In this document: one piece after another, positions 1 to 8,971 of the stretch
How positions within the stretch are numbered: the first letter of the stretch is position 1
How the letters are laid out: each line of letters begins with the position of its first letter
From: Ruminiclostridium papyrosolvens C7
Lineage (GTDB): Bacteria > Bacillota > Clostridia > Acetivibrionales > DSM-1351
Direction of reading: 5' to 3'
DNA length: 64,000 bases
NCBI RefSeq assembly: GCF_000421965.1
Contig: NZ_ATAY01000093.1
Span: 22,668 to 86,667 of the forward strand
Made by a program: the position numbers and the translations under genes
The notes under the pieces: model-generated
What the model saw: only the letters and a program-made list of their open reading frames with translations
The model's database searches: none
What the model was told of the DNA's origin: nothing

Positions 1-2168
1 TGTTTATACTTGGTACTTTTACCATACTAACACTTATGCTAGTATTAAGGATTGCCTGGATTCAAATATATAGCGGAAAAGAATATCAGGAATTTGCATA
101 TAATCAACAGACAAAGAACCGTACTATAAGTGCAAAAAGAGGTACTATATACGACCGTAATATGAAACCTCTTGCAGTAAGTGGTTCTGTAGACACTGTC
201 AGTGCAAGTCCTCAGGAGATTAGGAAACAAAAACTTGATATAGATAAGATTTCAGGTGAACTTGCAGCGATACTTGACATGGATAAGGAAACAGTTAAAA
301 AGAAGTTCACTAAGAATAACCAATATGAACTTATAAAGCAAAAGATAGACAGGGAAATCGGAAACAAGGTGCGTGAATGGAAGAAAGAAAACAAAATTTC
401 CGGTATTTATATTGATGAGGATACTAAAAGGTTCTATCCCAACAGAAATCTGGCTGCTCACGTTGTCGGCTTCACAAATATAGACAATGACGGACTTGAC
501 GGTGTTGAAAGGATGATGGAGAAGTATCTAAAGGGTGTACCCGGTAAAATTCTCAGTGAAACAGATGCAAGCGGAATGGCATTGAGTATGAGTGATGAAA
601 AATTCATACAACCTCAGGACGGAAATGATGTTATTCTTACAATAGACGAAACAATTCAGTATTTTGCCGAGAAGGCTCTGGAAAAGGCAATTTCAGATAA
701 TAATGTATTAAACGGAGCGACTGCAATAGTAATGGACCCAAGAAACGGCGAAATACTTGCATTAGCTTCAAAGCCCGATTTTGATTTGAATAACCCCAGA
801 GGAGTTCCAAAGGGGAAGGACCCGGAAACCTGGACCGGAAAAAGTAAGGAAGATGTAGAGTATCTTCAGCAGACAGTCTGGAGAAATAAAGCAGTTGTTG
901 ATACATACGAACCGGGTTCCACATTCAAGCCGGTTACAGCAGCAGCAGGTCTAGAGGAGGGTGCTATTACTCCTGACACACAGGTTACCGATGCTACTGT
1001 TAAGGTGGGAGGGTGGAACATAAATTGTTGGAAACCAAATGCCCACTTACATGAAACTTTCAGAGAAGGCGTTTATAACTCCTGTAACCCTGTTTTTGTA
1101 CGTCTCTCCCAAAAATTGGGAGTACCATTGTTTTTTAAATATGTAAAAGCATTTGGATTTTATGATAAGACAGGGATTGATTTACCCGGTGAAGCGCGTA
1201 GTATAATGTTTACAAACCCCACAGAGATAAACATGGCAACAGCTTCCTTTGGACAGCGCTTTCAGATTTCGCCTATACAGCTGATACAGGCATATGGTGC
1301 AATTGCAAATGGAGGAGACCTGATAACACCTCATGTTGTTAAAGAGGTAGTAGACGAAACAGGCAGCGTAATAAAGAAATACGAGCCTAACGTTGTCAGA
1401 AAAGTAATATCCAGACAAACCTCCGATACATTAAAATCCATACTCCAAGGCGTTGTGGATATAGGTACAGGTAAAAATGCAAAGATACCGGGCTACAAAA
1501 TCGGAGGTAAGACAGGTACGTCGGAAACAATAGTTGACCCAAAACTTCAAAAACTAAATATTGTAGGAAAAAATAAGAGATACATAGTTTCATTCTCAGC
1601 TATTGCTCCTACCGATAATCCAAGCTTATGCGTGCTGGTTGTACTGGATTATCCTGATATGTACAATCCCGGAGGTGGTATGCTGGTTGCACCGGTTGTA
1701 GGAAAATTGATAGATGATATCCTCAGCTACAAAGGAGTTGAAAAGGAATACACAGAAGAAGACAAAAAGCAGCTGCTTCAGGAGGTTCAGGTTCCAAATA
1801 TAAAGGGCAAAACAGTGGAAGAGGCAGTTAAACTGTTGAAACAAAGCAAACTAGAGTATAAAATAGAAGGAAGCGACACTGACAAAAAAGCAATTGTACA
1901 GGATCAGACACCTAAATCCGGCGCATTGCTCCACGAAAAATCCATTGTTATACTCTATACCTATACGCCGAAAGAGGAAGCAACGGTCAAGGTTCCGGAT
2001 GTTAAGAACAAGTCAGTTTATGATGCGACACAAGCTTTTAAGAAACTTGGACTTAATATTCGGGTGAACGGTACCGGAACAGCAGTCAGTCAGAATATTG
2101 ATGCCGGTACAAAAGTCAAAAAAGGTGCTGTTATCGAAGTTATATTCAGGAATGTAGTTTCGGATTAG
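1..2168 (+). CDS. spoVD: SpoVD/PBP2-type transpeptidase with two PASTA domains, 5' end outside window
   Basis: Class B penicillin-binding protein that cross-links peptidoglycan outside the membrane. The frame is open from base 3, and the residues before the first ATG (36) are hydrophobic (FILGTFTILTLM). The membrane anchor and true start therefore lie upstream and the gene is 5'-truncated by the window. Counting from that ATG, a dimerisation region comes first. The transpeptidase motifs follow: STFK at about 295-298 with the nucleophilic Ser, SCN at about 349-351 and KTG at about 492-494. Two PASTA repeats occupy about 580-645 and 648-708. The C-terminal PASTA repeats and the position directly before murE match the sporulation-specific SpoVD rather than FtsI/PBP2B, but a vegetative role cannot be excluded. 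It is the first visible gene of the peptidoglycan operon. Confidence 0.9.
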   Translation, partial: FILGTFTILTLMLVLRIAWIQIYSGKEYQEFAYNQQTKNRTISAKRGTIYDRNMKPLAVSGSVDTVSASPQEIRKQKLDIDKISGELAAILDMDKETVKKKFTKNNQYELIKQKIDREIGNKVREWKKENKISGIYIDEDTKRFYPNRNLAAHVVGFTNIDNDGLDGVERMMEKYLKGVPGKILSETDASGMALSMSDEKFIQPQDGNDVILTIDETIQYFAEKALEKAISDNNVLNGATAIVMDPRNGEILALASKPDFDLNNPRGVPKGKDPETWTGKSKEDVEYLQQTVWRNKAVVDTYEPGSTFKPVTAAAGLEEGAITPDTQVTDATVKVGGWNINCWKPNAHLHETFREGVYNSCNPVFVRLSQKLGVPLFFKYVKAFGFYDKTGIDLPGEARSIMFTNPTEINMATASFGQRFQISPIQLIQAYGAIANGGDLITPHVVKEVVDETGSVIKKYEPNVVRKVISRQTSDTLKSILQGVVDIGTGKNAKIPGYKIGGKTGTSETIVDPKLQKLNIVGKNKRYIVSFSAIAPTDNPSLCVLVVLDYPDMYNPGGGMLVAPVVGKLIDDILSYKGVEKEYTEEDKKQLLQEVQVPNIKGKTVEEAVKLLKQSKLEYKIEGSDTDKKAIVQDQTPKSGALLHEKSIVILYTYTPKEEATVKVPDVKNKSVYDATQAFKKLGLNIRVNGTGTAVSQNIDAGTKVKKGAVIEVIFRNVVSD

Positions 2169-2237
2169 TTTAGTGGTAAAAAAACGGGGCAATACTTATA
2201 GAAAAGTATGGAATTCTAATATTTGGAGGTGTTTTTC

Positions 2238-3701
2238 TTGCAACTAAAAGAGCTTGTAAGGGATTTGAATATCAAAGAAATTAATGGAAGTCTTGATGTG
2301 GAAGTTGACAGTATAGCATATGATTCCAGAAAAACAAAACAGGGTAGTCTTTTTGTTTGTATTGAAGGAACTGTGGTTGACGGACACAAGTACATAAATG
2401 ATGCTATAGAAAACGGAACAAAGGCATTTCTCGTTCAGAAACATGTAGACGTTCCTGAAGGAATTACAACAGTAGAAACAGATGATACAAGGTTCGGACT
2501 TGCGGCAGTATGCGATGCGTTTTTTGACCATCCGTCTTCAAAATTGAACCTTATAGGTATTACAGGGACAAAAGGTAAAACTACGACTACTTATATGGTT
2601 AAATCTATCCTGGAGGCTGCAGGGCACAATATGGGCCTTATAGGCACCGTTGCCAATCTCATAGGAAATCAGGTGCTGTATACCTCCAGAACAACTCCGG
2701 AATCATATGATTTACAGAGCCTTTTTAATGATATGGTTGAAAAAAAGGTAGACAGTGCGGTAATGGAGGTGTCCTCTCAGGGTTTGGAACTTCACAGGGT
2801 AGCAAAATGTGATTTTGACATCGGAGTATTTACAAACTTTTCAAGGGATCATATCGGCCCTAAGGAACATGCAACACTTGAAGAATATTTCAATGCAAAA
2901 GCAAAATTGTTTAAAATGTGCCGTAAAGCAGTTATTAATATAGACAGTGAACATGGCAGAAAAATGGCAGAACTGGCTGAATGTAAAGTGCTAACATATG
3001 GCTTGAGCGATAAGGCAGATATATGGGCTTCTGATATTATCAAGAAAACAGGACACACATACTTTAAACTTAATTCTCCATGGGGCAGTATTGACATTGA
3101 AACCGATCTTCAGGGTGAATTCAATATATACAATGCTCTGGCGGCCATCGGTTCGTGTTGTTTAATACCGGGTGTTACATTGGAGCATGTAAAAAAAGGA
3201 CTTAGTAAGGTTACGGTTCCGGGTAGAATGGAGTCTGTAAAAACTACCGGTAATTATTCTGTTCTGATAGATTACGCACATACTCCTGACAGCCTTGAAC
3301 AAGTGCTTAAAACAGTAAAAGAGTTTGCACATGGAAGGGTTGTCAGTCTTTTTGGTTGCGGAGGTGACAGGGATAAGGGAAAGAGACCTGCAATGGGTGA
3401 AATTTCAGGAAATATAGCTGATTTTACAATTATAACTTCTGATAATCCGAGAACTGAAAACCCCGAACAAATAATTGAAGACATTGAAGCAGGCATTAAA
3501 AACACAAATGGAAAATATATTAAAATAACCGATAGAAGGCAGGCAATAAAATTTGCACTTGAAAATGCTCAGGATGGAGATATAATTATTTTGGCAGGCA
3601 AGGGACATGAGACCTACCAGCAATTTGCCGAAAAAACAATACACTTTGATGAACGTGAGGTAGTAAATGAGCTGCTGGTAGAACTCGGAAGGAGTGAGTA
3701 G
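2238..3701 (+). CDS. murE: UDP-MurNAc-tripeptide ligase MurE (meso-DAP type)
   Basis: Cytoplasmic ATP-dependent ligase that adds the third stem-peptide residue to UDP-MurNAc-L-Ala-D-Glu. The ATP-binding loop GITGTKGKTTTT lies near residue 110. The motif DNPRTENP is the DNPR signature of meso-diaminopimelate-adding MurE; the lysine-type enzymes differ there. The start is set at TTG 2238, six bases after GGAGGTG (2225-2231). A longer reading from 2223 would put the ribosome-binding site inside the gene. About 487 residues is normal for the family. It sits 69 bases after spoVD and one base before murF. Confidence 0.95.
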   Translation: MQLKELVRDLNIKEINGSLDVEVDSIAYDSRKTKQGSLFVCIEGTVVDGHKYINDAIENGTKAFLVQKHVDVPEGITTVETDDTRFGLAAVCDAFFDHPSSKLNLIGITGTKGKTTTTYMVKSILEAAGHNMGLIGTVANLIGNQVLYTSRTTPESYDLQSLFNDMVEKKVDSAVMEVSSQGLELHRVAKCDFDIGVFTNFSRDHIGPKEHATLEEYFNAKAKLFKMCRKAVINIDSEHGRKMAELAECKVLTYGLSDKADIWASDIIKKTGHTYFKLNSPWGSIDIETDLQGEFNIYNALAAIGSCCLIPGVTLEHVKKGLSKVTVPGRMESVKTTGNYSVLIDYAHTPDSLEQVLKTVKEFAHGRVVSLFGCGGDRDKGKRPAMGEISGNIADFTIITSDNPRTENPEQIIEDIEAGIKNTNGKYIKITDRRQAIKFALENAQDGDIIILAGKGHETYQQFAEKTIHFDEREVVNELLVELGRSE

Positions 3702-3702
3702 C

Positions 3703-5082
3703 ATGATTTCTTTTGACTGCTTTGAGCTGTCAGAAGCAGTAGCAGGTAAGCTGCTTTGGGGAGAACCTGGTATGACTTTTAACGGTGTAACCACTGACTC
3801 CAGAAAGGTTACCAAGGATAGTTTATTTATTCCGCTAATCGGAGAGAAATTTGACGGTCATGATTATATAGAGCAGTGCTTCAAGGCTGGTGCGTCGGTT
3901 TGCCTGACTTCTAAACAAATACCGCCCGTTACAGGCTGCTCTGCGGTTTTAGTGGATGATACCGCCAAGGCTTTACGGGATTTGGCTGCATGGCATCGCA
4001 GAAAATTTGATATACCTGTGGTAGGAATAACAGGAAGCGTGGGTAAAACCAGTACAAAAGACATGGTATCATGTGTGCTGTCTCAAAAGTATTGTGTTTT
4101 AAAGACACAGGGTAATTTCAATAATGAAATAGGCCTTCCGTTGACTGTTTTGAATATTGATAACAGCCATGAATCAGCTGTAATAGAGATGGGAATGAGT
4201 GGTTTTGGCGAAATCAGCCGGCTTACCGCTATTGCCAGACCTCGTATTGCTATAATAACAAACATAGGTGTTTCACATATTGAAAAGCTCGGCTCACAGG
4301 AGGGAATTTTAAAGGCAAAACTTGAAATTCTTGAGGGTCTGGACAAGGATGGACTAGTAGTATTGAACGGAGATGACCCGCTACTGAGGCCTTTGAAAGG
4401 AAAGCTTCCTTTCAGGACTGTTTTCTATGGAATGAACAGCGGCAACGATTACACAGCCTTAAACTATCAAACCTTGGGAGAACAGGGAACTAGCTTTGAA
4501 ATAACAGTAAACGGCTGCGGGTATAACATTGAAATTCCTGTTCCGGGTATACATAATGTATACAATGCACTGGCTGCTATTGCAGCAGGAATTGAAATGA
4601 AGATTCCCATGGAAATAATTGTTGATGGAATTAAACAGTTCAGCCCGGGAAATATGAGACAGAGTATAATAAATCATAATGGCATAAAAATTATAAATGA
4701 TGCCTACAATGCAAGTCCTCAGTCCATGCAGGCAGCAATTAACGTTCTTGAGGAAATATCTTCAGGTTCACGAAGTATTGCAGTTTTGGGAGATATGTTC
4801 GAGATGGGGGAAATGTCAAAGGATTTGCACTACTCAGTTGGGGATTTTATAAAGAACAAGAAGATAAACTATCTGGTTACTGTTGGACAGGATTCAGGAA
4901 TGATATCTCAGGCAGTGGCTGATTCAGGCAATGGTGAGATAAAATTGCATCATTTTGAAAACAACAAGGAAGCACTTAAATATATTCTCGGAATAGTAAC
5001 GCCAGGAGATTACGTATTGATTAAAGGCTCAAGAGGAATGAAAATGGAAGAAATCGCTGACGGAATAATGAAGTCAGAATGA
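3703..5082 (+). CDS. murF: UDP-MurNAc-tripeptide:D-Ala-D-Ala ligase MurF
   Basis: Adds D-Ala-D-Ala to UDP-MurNAc-tripeptide, the last cytoplasmic step of the precursor pathway. The Mur ligase P-loop GITGSVGKTSTKD lies near residue 110. The central domain has VIEMGMSGFGEI, and the C-terminal domain ends with KGSRGMKMEEI, a typical MurF ending. ATG 3703 is chosen because GGAAGGAG (3687-3694) lies eight bases upstream; the in-frame GTG at 3694 overlaps that site. The murE stop ends at 3701, so the two genes are nearly contiguous and probably translationally coupled. Confidence 0.95.
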   Translation: MISFDCFELSEAVAGKLLWGEPGMTFNGVTTDSRKVTKDSLFIPLIGEKFDGHDYIEQCFKAGASVCLTSKQIPPVTGCSAVLVDDTAKALRDLAAWHRRKFDIPVVGITGSVGKTSTKDMVSCVLSQKYCVLKTQGNFNNEIGLPLTVLNIDNSHESAVIEMGMSGFGEISRLTAIARPRIAIITNIGVSHIEKLGSQEGILKAKLEILEGLDKDGLVVLNGDDPLLRPLKGKLPFRTVFYGMNSGNDYTALNYQTLGEQGTSFEITVNGCGYNIEIPVPGIHNVYNALAAIAAGIEMKIPMEIIVDGIKQFSPGNMRQSIINHNGIKIINDAYNASPQSMQAAINVLEEISSGSRSIAVLGDMFEMGEMSKDLHYSVGDFIKNKKINYLVTVGQDSGMISQAVADSGNGEIKLHHFENNKEALKYILGIVTPGDYVLIKGSRGMKMEEIADGIMKSE

Positions 5083-5113
5083 TTTCCATATAAATAAACA
5101 GGGGGAAATTGTT

Positions 5114-6097
5114 TTGCTTACTTTTTCTTTGACATCTGAACATATAATAGCGTTTGCGGCAGCGTTTGTGCTTGCTCTTATTGCAGGCCCCATATTAATT
5201 CCGTTTCTGCGGAGGTTAAAATTCGGCCAGACAGTAAGAGACGACGGGCCGCAGACTCATCTAAAAAAAATGGGGACGCCGACTATTGGGGGGCTTATTT
5301 TTATTGTCCCGGTAACGCTTACATCAATATACTTTTATCAAAGCTATCCCCAGATAATACCTGTACTGATGTCAACATTGGGATTTGCTGCAGTTGGATT
5401 TATTGACGATTTTATAAAGGTTGTAAAAAAGAGGAAGGACGGACTTTTCGCAGGTCAGAAAACTTTCTTTCAATTGATTGTATGTGTTTCCTTTGCTTTT
5501 TATGTCATGAGGTATACAGAAGCCGGAAGCTCAATCGCAATTCCGTTTACAAATATGATTATACAACCTTGGGCTTACTTTATATTTATAGTCTTGTTTA
5601 TGTACTTCTTTTCTAATGCAGTAAACATTACGGATGGTTTGGATGGACTTTGTGCGGGAGTTACGCTGGTTGTAGCCATATTCTTTACAATCGTTTCCCT
5701 TACAAACAGTGAGTGGGGGTATATAAAAGTATTTTCTGCTGCCATTGCAGGAGGTTGTCTTGGCTTTCTGGCATTTAACATTCATCCTGCAAAGGTGTTT
5801 ATGGGTGATACCGGAAGCCTTGCGTTGGGGGGAGCATTGACATCCATAGCAGTTATGATGCGTATGCCCCTTATATTATTTCTTGTAGGAGGCATATATC
5901 TGATAGAAGCACTTTCGGTAATTCTTCAGGTTGTATCCTTTAAACTCACCGGGAAGCGAATTTTTAAAATGGCACCAATTCACCATCATTTTGAACTAAA
6001 GGGGTGGAGGGAAACCAAGGTTGTAGCAGTGTTTATTATAGCGACAGTACTGCTTGCAATTGCTTCACTTATTGTGATTGGTTCAGACATATTTTGA
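5114..6097 (+). CDS. mraY: Phospho-N-acetylmuramoyl-pentapeptide transferase MraY
   Basis: Integral membrane enzyme that transfers phospho-MurNAc-pentapeptide to undecaprenyl phosphate, making lipid I. About ten hydrophobic helices are visible. Family motifs are present: the acidic pair in GFIDDFIKVVKKR, NITDGLDGL, FMGDTGSLALGG, and the HHHFELKGW loop near the C-terminus. The start is TTG 5114, behind the G-rich site at 5101-5105. The length of 327 residues is normal. In many Bacillota murD follows mraY; here only 69 non-coding bases separate it from the ftsW-type gene. Confidence 0.95.
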   Translation: MLTFSLTSEHIIAFAAAFVLALIAGPILIPFLRRLKFGQTVRDDGPQTHLKKMGTPTIGGLIFIVPVTLTSIYFYQSYPQIIPVLMSTLGFAAVGFIDDFIKVVKKRKDGLFAGQKTFFQLIVCVSFAFYVMRYTEAGSSIAIPFTNMIIQPWAYFIFIVLFMYFFSNAVNITDGLDGLCAGVTLVVAIFFTIVSLTNSEWGYIKVFSAAIAGGCLGFLAFNIHPAKVFMGDTGSLALGGALTSIAVMMRMPLILFLVGGIYLIEALSVILQVVSFKLTGKRIFKMAPIHHHFELKGWRETKVVAVFIIATVLLAIASLIVIGSDIF

Positions 6098-6166
6098 TAA
6101 TGGGAATTTATAACATACTTTTTACATATAATCAAAATATACACGGTACAAGGCTGGAGGAATGAA

Positions 6167-7279
6167 ATGAGGAACAAGAACACAAAGCCTTTTGATTTTT
6201 GGATATTTGCAGCAGTAATTTTGTTACTTTCATTAGGAACCATAATGGTATTCAGCTCCAGTTATTATTTTTCTACACAAAAGACTGGTGAGTCATTTAT
6301 GCTGCTAAGGCCGCAGCTCCTTTACATGGCATTGAGTATTGCGGTTCTGGTAGGGACGATGAATTTTGACTACCGTAAATGGGGTAAGATATCCCCAATT
6401 ATTCTTATGGTAAGCATTGGTTTACTTATATTGGTATTAATCCCTGGAGTAGGGCAAAGGCAAAACGGTGCACAGCGGTGGCTTGGAGTCGGTTCAAAAA
6501 CTATTCAGCCCTCGGAGCTGGCGAAGCTGGGAATTATTATGTTTTTGTCTTTCAGCCTGTCCAAGAGAAAAGATGTTTTGCAGTCATTTACTAAAGGACT
6601 GTTGCCATATCTTCTCTTAATTGGGTTTGTCGCCGGACTGGTTGTAGTAGAACCGCATTTAAGTGGTACTCTAATAATAGTAATTACTTCATTTATAATT
6701 CTATTTTGTGCGGGGGCAAAGATTTCACACTTTGTTGTTATGGCTGCACCCGGTGTAGTCGGCGTTGTTGGTGCGATATTAATGGCGTCATACAGATTGG
6801 ATAGAGTCAAGGCGTGGCTCCATCCATTTGATTTCTACAAGGATCAGGGCTGGCAGACGGTTCAATCTTTGCTGGCTATCGGTTCAGGAGGAATCTTTGG
6901 AAGGGGATTGGGACAAAGTATGCAGAAGTACCTTTGGATTCCCGAGCCCTACAATGACTATATTTTTGCAGTTTTGTCAGAGGAGCTTGGATTTATAGGG
7001 GCACTTGTGGTAATGCTCTTGTTTCTTATATTTATCTGGAGGGGCATTAAAGTTGCCATGAATGCGCCTGACACCTTTGGAAGCCTTATGGCAACAGGTA
7101 TAACCTGCCTTATTGGTCTGCAATTTCTGTTTAACGTTGCAGTTGTAACAAATTCTATACCACCGACAGGTATATCTCTTCCGTTCTTTAGCTATGGGGG
7201 AACATCACTGGTATTTCTTATGTTTGGAGTTGGAATACTGCTAAATATATCAAGATATTCAAATTATGAACGATTCTGA
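6167..7279 (+). CDS. spoVE: SEDS-family peptidoglycan polymerase FtsW/SpoVE
   Basis: Polytopic SEDS glycosyltransferase that polymerises lipid II together with a class B PBP. About ten membrane helices are visible. Family motifs include QPSELAKLG and the conserved loop PEPYNDYIFAVLSEELGF, followed by PPTGISLPFFSYGG near the C-terminus. ATG 6167 follows GGAGG (6156-6160). An ATG at 6162 is out of frame. Because the cluster begins with a SpoVD-like PBP, the sporulation pair SpoVD-SpoVE is a natural reading, but FtsW and SpoVE cannot be separated by sequence inspection alone. Confidence 0.9.
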   Translation: MRNKNTKPFDFWIFAAVILLLSLGTIMVFSSSYYFSTQKTGESFMLLRPQLLYMALSIAVLVGTMNFDYRKWGKISPIILMVSIGLLILVLIPGVGQRQNGAQRWLGVGSKTIQPSELAKLGIIMFLSFSLSKRKDVLQSFTKGLLPYLLLIGFVAGLVVVEPHLSGTLIIVITSFIILFCAGAKISHFVVMAAPGVVGVVGAILMASYRLDRVKAWLHPFDFYKDQGWQTVQSLLAIGSGGIFGRGLGQSMQKYLWIPEPYNDYIFAVLSEELGFIGALVVMLLFLIFIWRGIKVAMNAPDTFGSLMATGITCLIGLQFLFNVAVVTNSIPPTGISLPFFSYGGTSLVFLMFGVGILLNISRYSNYERF

Positions 7280-7290
7280 GGTGAGATCAT

Positions 7291-8385
7291 TTGAAGGTTT
7301 TAATAGCAGGAGGAGGAACGGGAGGGCATATAAATCCCGGACTGGCGATTGCAAAGTATATAAAGCAAAAGGACCCAGAAGCTGATATTGCATTTGTAGG
7401 GACAAAAAAAGGCTTGGAGACGAAATTGGTTCCCAGAGAAGGTTTTCCTTTGGAAACAATTACGGTCAGGGGATTCAAAAGGAAGCTTTCGCTGGACACA
7501 CTTATCGCTATAAAGGAACTGATACAGAGTTTCTTTCAGGCATCAAGACTTTTAAAAAGAACTAATCCGGATGTTGTTATTGGTACAGGAGGATATGTAT
7601 GCGGTCCTGTGCTGTATATGGCAGCCAAAAAAGGAATTCCCACATTAATACATGAATCAAATGCTTTTCCGGGTGTAACCAACAGGCTGCTTGAAAGATA
7701 TGTCAATTACGTAGCCATAAGCTTTAAGGATGCAGAAAAGTACTTTAAGAATAAGAAAAAGCTGGTTCTCACCGGTAATCCGGTAAGGGAGGAGCTGCTT
7801 AAATCCCACAGAGAAAATGCTATATCCGATTTGGGCATTGTTGAGGGAAAACCTTTGATAGTTGCAATGGGCGGCAGCAGAGGAGCAAGGAAAATCAACG
7901 AAACAATTGCAGATATGATCAACAACTATTTCAAGGGTGAATTTAACTTGATTTTTGCAACAGGAGAAGCTCAGTTTGAGGATATAAGCGTAACTGTTAA
8001 AGTTGATGAAAAGTACAAGAGTATGGTAAAAGTTGTACCTTACATATATAATGTAGATCAGGTTTATACAGCAAGCGATTTGATGATTTGCAGAGCGGGA
8101 GCCATAACAATTAGTGAGCTTCAAGCTATGGGGATACCTTCAATTCTGATTCCGTCACCTTATGTGACAGCAAACCATCAGGAGCATAATGCAAGGTCAC
8201 TGGAGAGAGACGGCGGAGCAGTGGTAATACTCGAAAGCGAACTTAATGCTGATTTACTCTATAAACAAATTTGTAGTTTGATATCCAATAAGGATGTATT
8301 GAAGAAGATGTCAAAAAGTGCTTCGAAAAACAGTGTAACAGATTCAGTTGAAAAAATATATCACCTTATAAAGGAGATAATATAA
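7291..8385 (+). CDS. murG: Lipid II-forming GlcNAc transferase MurG
   Basis: Membrane-associated GT28 enzyme that transfers GlcNAc from UDP-GlcNAc to lipid I to give lipid II. The N-terminal glycine loop AGGGTGGHINPGLAIA is diagnostic. VIGTGGYVCGP and the acceptor-side HESNAFPG follow. The C-terminal domain has MGGSRGARKIN and CRAGAITISELQAMGIPSIL, the nucleotide-sugar site. TTG 7291 is the start, behind GAGGTGAG at 7279-7286. It is the last gene of the operon; a strong hairpin follows immediately. Confidence 0.95.
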   Translation: MKVLIAGGGTGGHINPGLAIAKYIKQKDPEADIAFVGTKKGLETKLVPREGFPLETITVRGFKRKLSLDTLIAIKELIQSFFQASRLLKRTNPDVVIGTGGYVCGPVLYMAAKKGIPTLIHESNAFPGVTNRLLERYVNYVAISFKDAEKYFKNKKKLVLTGNPVREELLKSHRENAISDLGIVEGKPLIVAMGGSRGARKINETIADMINNYFKGEFNLIFATGEAQFEDISVTVKVDEKYKSMVKVVPYIYNVDQVYTASDLMICRAGAITISELQAMGIPSILIPSPYVTANHQEHNARSLERDGGAVVILESELNADLLYKQICSLISNKDVLKKMSKSASKNSVTDSVEKIYHLIKEII

Positions 8386-8387
8386 AA

Positions 8388-8416
8388 ACAGCAGGAGTTA
8401 AACTCCTGCTGTTTTT
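8388..8416. terminator. Bidirectional intrinsic terminator between murG and SASP gene
   Basis: The arm ACAGCAGGAGTT (8388-8399) pairs with AACTCCTGCTGT (8401-8412). A T-run follows on the plus strand (8412-8416) and an A-run precedes the stem (8384-8388), so it can stop transcription from both convergent genes. Confidence 0.9.
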
Positions 8417-8422
8417 CTTACT

Positions 8423-8617
8423 TTAAGCCTGTGGGTTTTGTTCTCTAAAAGAAGAAAAAACCTTTTTTACTATAGTTCCGCCAATCTTTCCTGCTTCTCT
8501 GGAAGTGATATCACCATTATAACCTTCCTTCAAGTTGACACCAACTTCTCTTGCAACTTCGTACTTCATGTTGTCAAAAGCTCCACTGCTTCTTCCGCCA
8601 CTTCTGTTGTTAGCCAT
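8423..8617 (-). CDS. Alpha/beta-type small acid-soluble spore protein
   Basis: A 64-residue DNA-saturating protein of the dormant spore, degraded during germination to feed outgrowth. The two family blocks are visible: KYEVAREVGVNL, which contains the usual site region for the GPR germination protease, and DITSREAGKIGGTIVKK in the C-terminal half. The N-terminus is rich in Gly, Ser and Arg. AAGGAGGTGATTT lies just upstream of the ATG on the minus strand. It is monocistronic, with its stop beside the shared terminator. I did not find a convincing sigma-G promoter by eye. Which ssp paralogue it is cannot be decided. Confidence 0.93.
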   Translation of the reverse strand: MANNRSGGRSSGAFDNMKYEVAREVGVNLKEGYNGDITSREAGKIGGTIVKKVFSSFREQNPQA

Positions 8618-8725
8618 AATAAATCACCTCCTTAGTGATTATTATGGCACATAAAGTCCAAAATATAATAAGTAAAAAATGGTTTTTTAGCTAAACAACT
8701 AATAGAAAAAAAGATAAAAAATATG

Positions 8726-8754
8726 TAGACTATTGTTGAAATATGTGATAGAAT
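8726..8754 (+). promoter_or_regulatory. Sigma-A-type promoter of the uracil permease gene
   Basis: TAGACT (8726-8731), a 17-base spacer and TAGAAT (8749-8754) precede the PyrR leader, with transcription expected near 8761. Confidence 0.55.
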
Positions 8755-8782
8755 CATTTTCGGATAAAAAAACTTTTAAATT

Positions 8783-8875
8783 AGTCCAGAGAGGCTAGTA
8801 AGGGTATATATGGGAAAAGTGTATTTTTATGGATAGAGACCCTACCTTACTGCGCCTAGTCAGTAAGGTTTTTTT
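8783..8875 (+). promoter_or_regulatory. PyrR-binding transcription attenuator
   Basis: AGTCCAGAGAGGCT (8784-8797) matches the conserved PyrR RNA-binding loop. Downstream, CCTTACTG (8845-8852) and CAGTAAGG (8861-8868) form a terminator with a T-run at 8869-8875. GTAAGG (8798-8803), next to the PyrR site, can instead pair with CCTTAC (8845-8850) as an antiterminator. With UMP-bound PyrR, termination is expected before the permease gene. Known PyrR leaders work this way; here the alternatives were read by eye. Confidence 0.88.
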
Positions 8876-8971
8876 ATTTGCATAAATCAATTTTCGTATG
8901 TTGGATATGATTAGAATTATCATATTAAAATATACGAGTTGATTACAAAATTTTTGGAGGGGATTTATACA

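Noticed and set aside
3405..3815. Minus-strand 136-codon frame across murE/murF
   Set aside because: Antisense shadow crossing two real genes.
7657..8124. Minus-strand 155-codon frame antisense to murG
   Set aside because: Shadow of a highly conserved gene; no start signals or domain.
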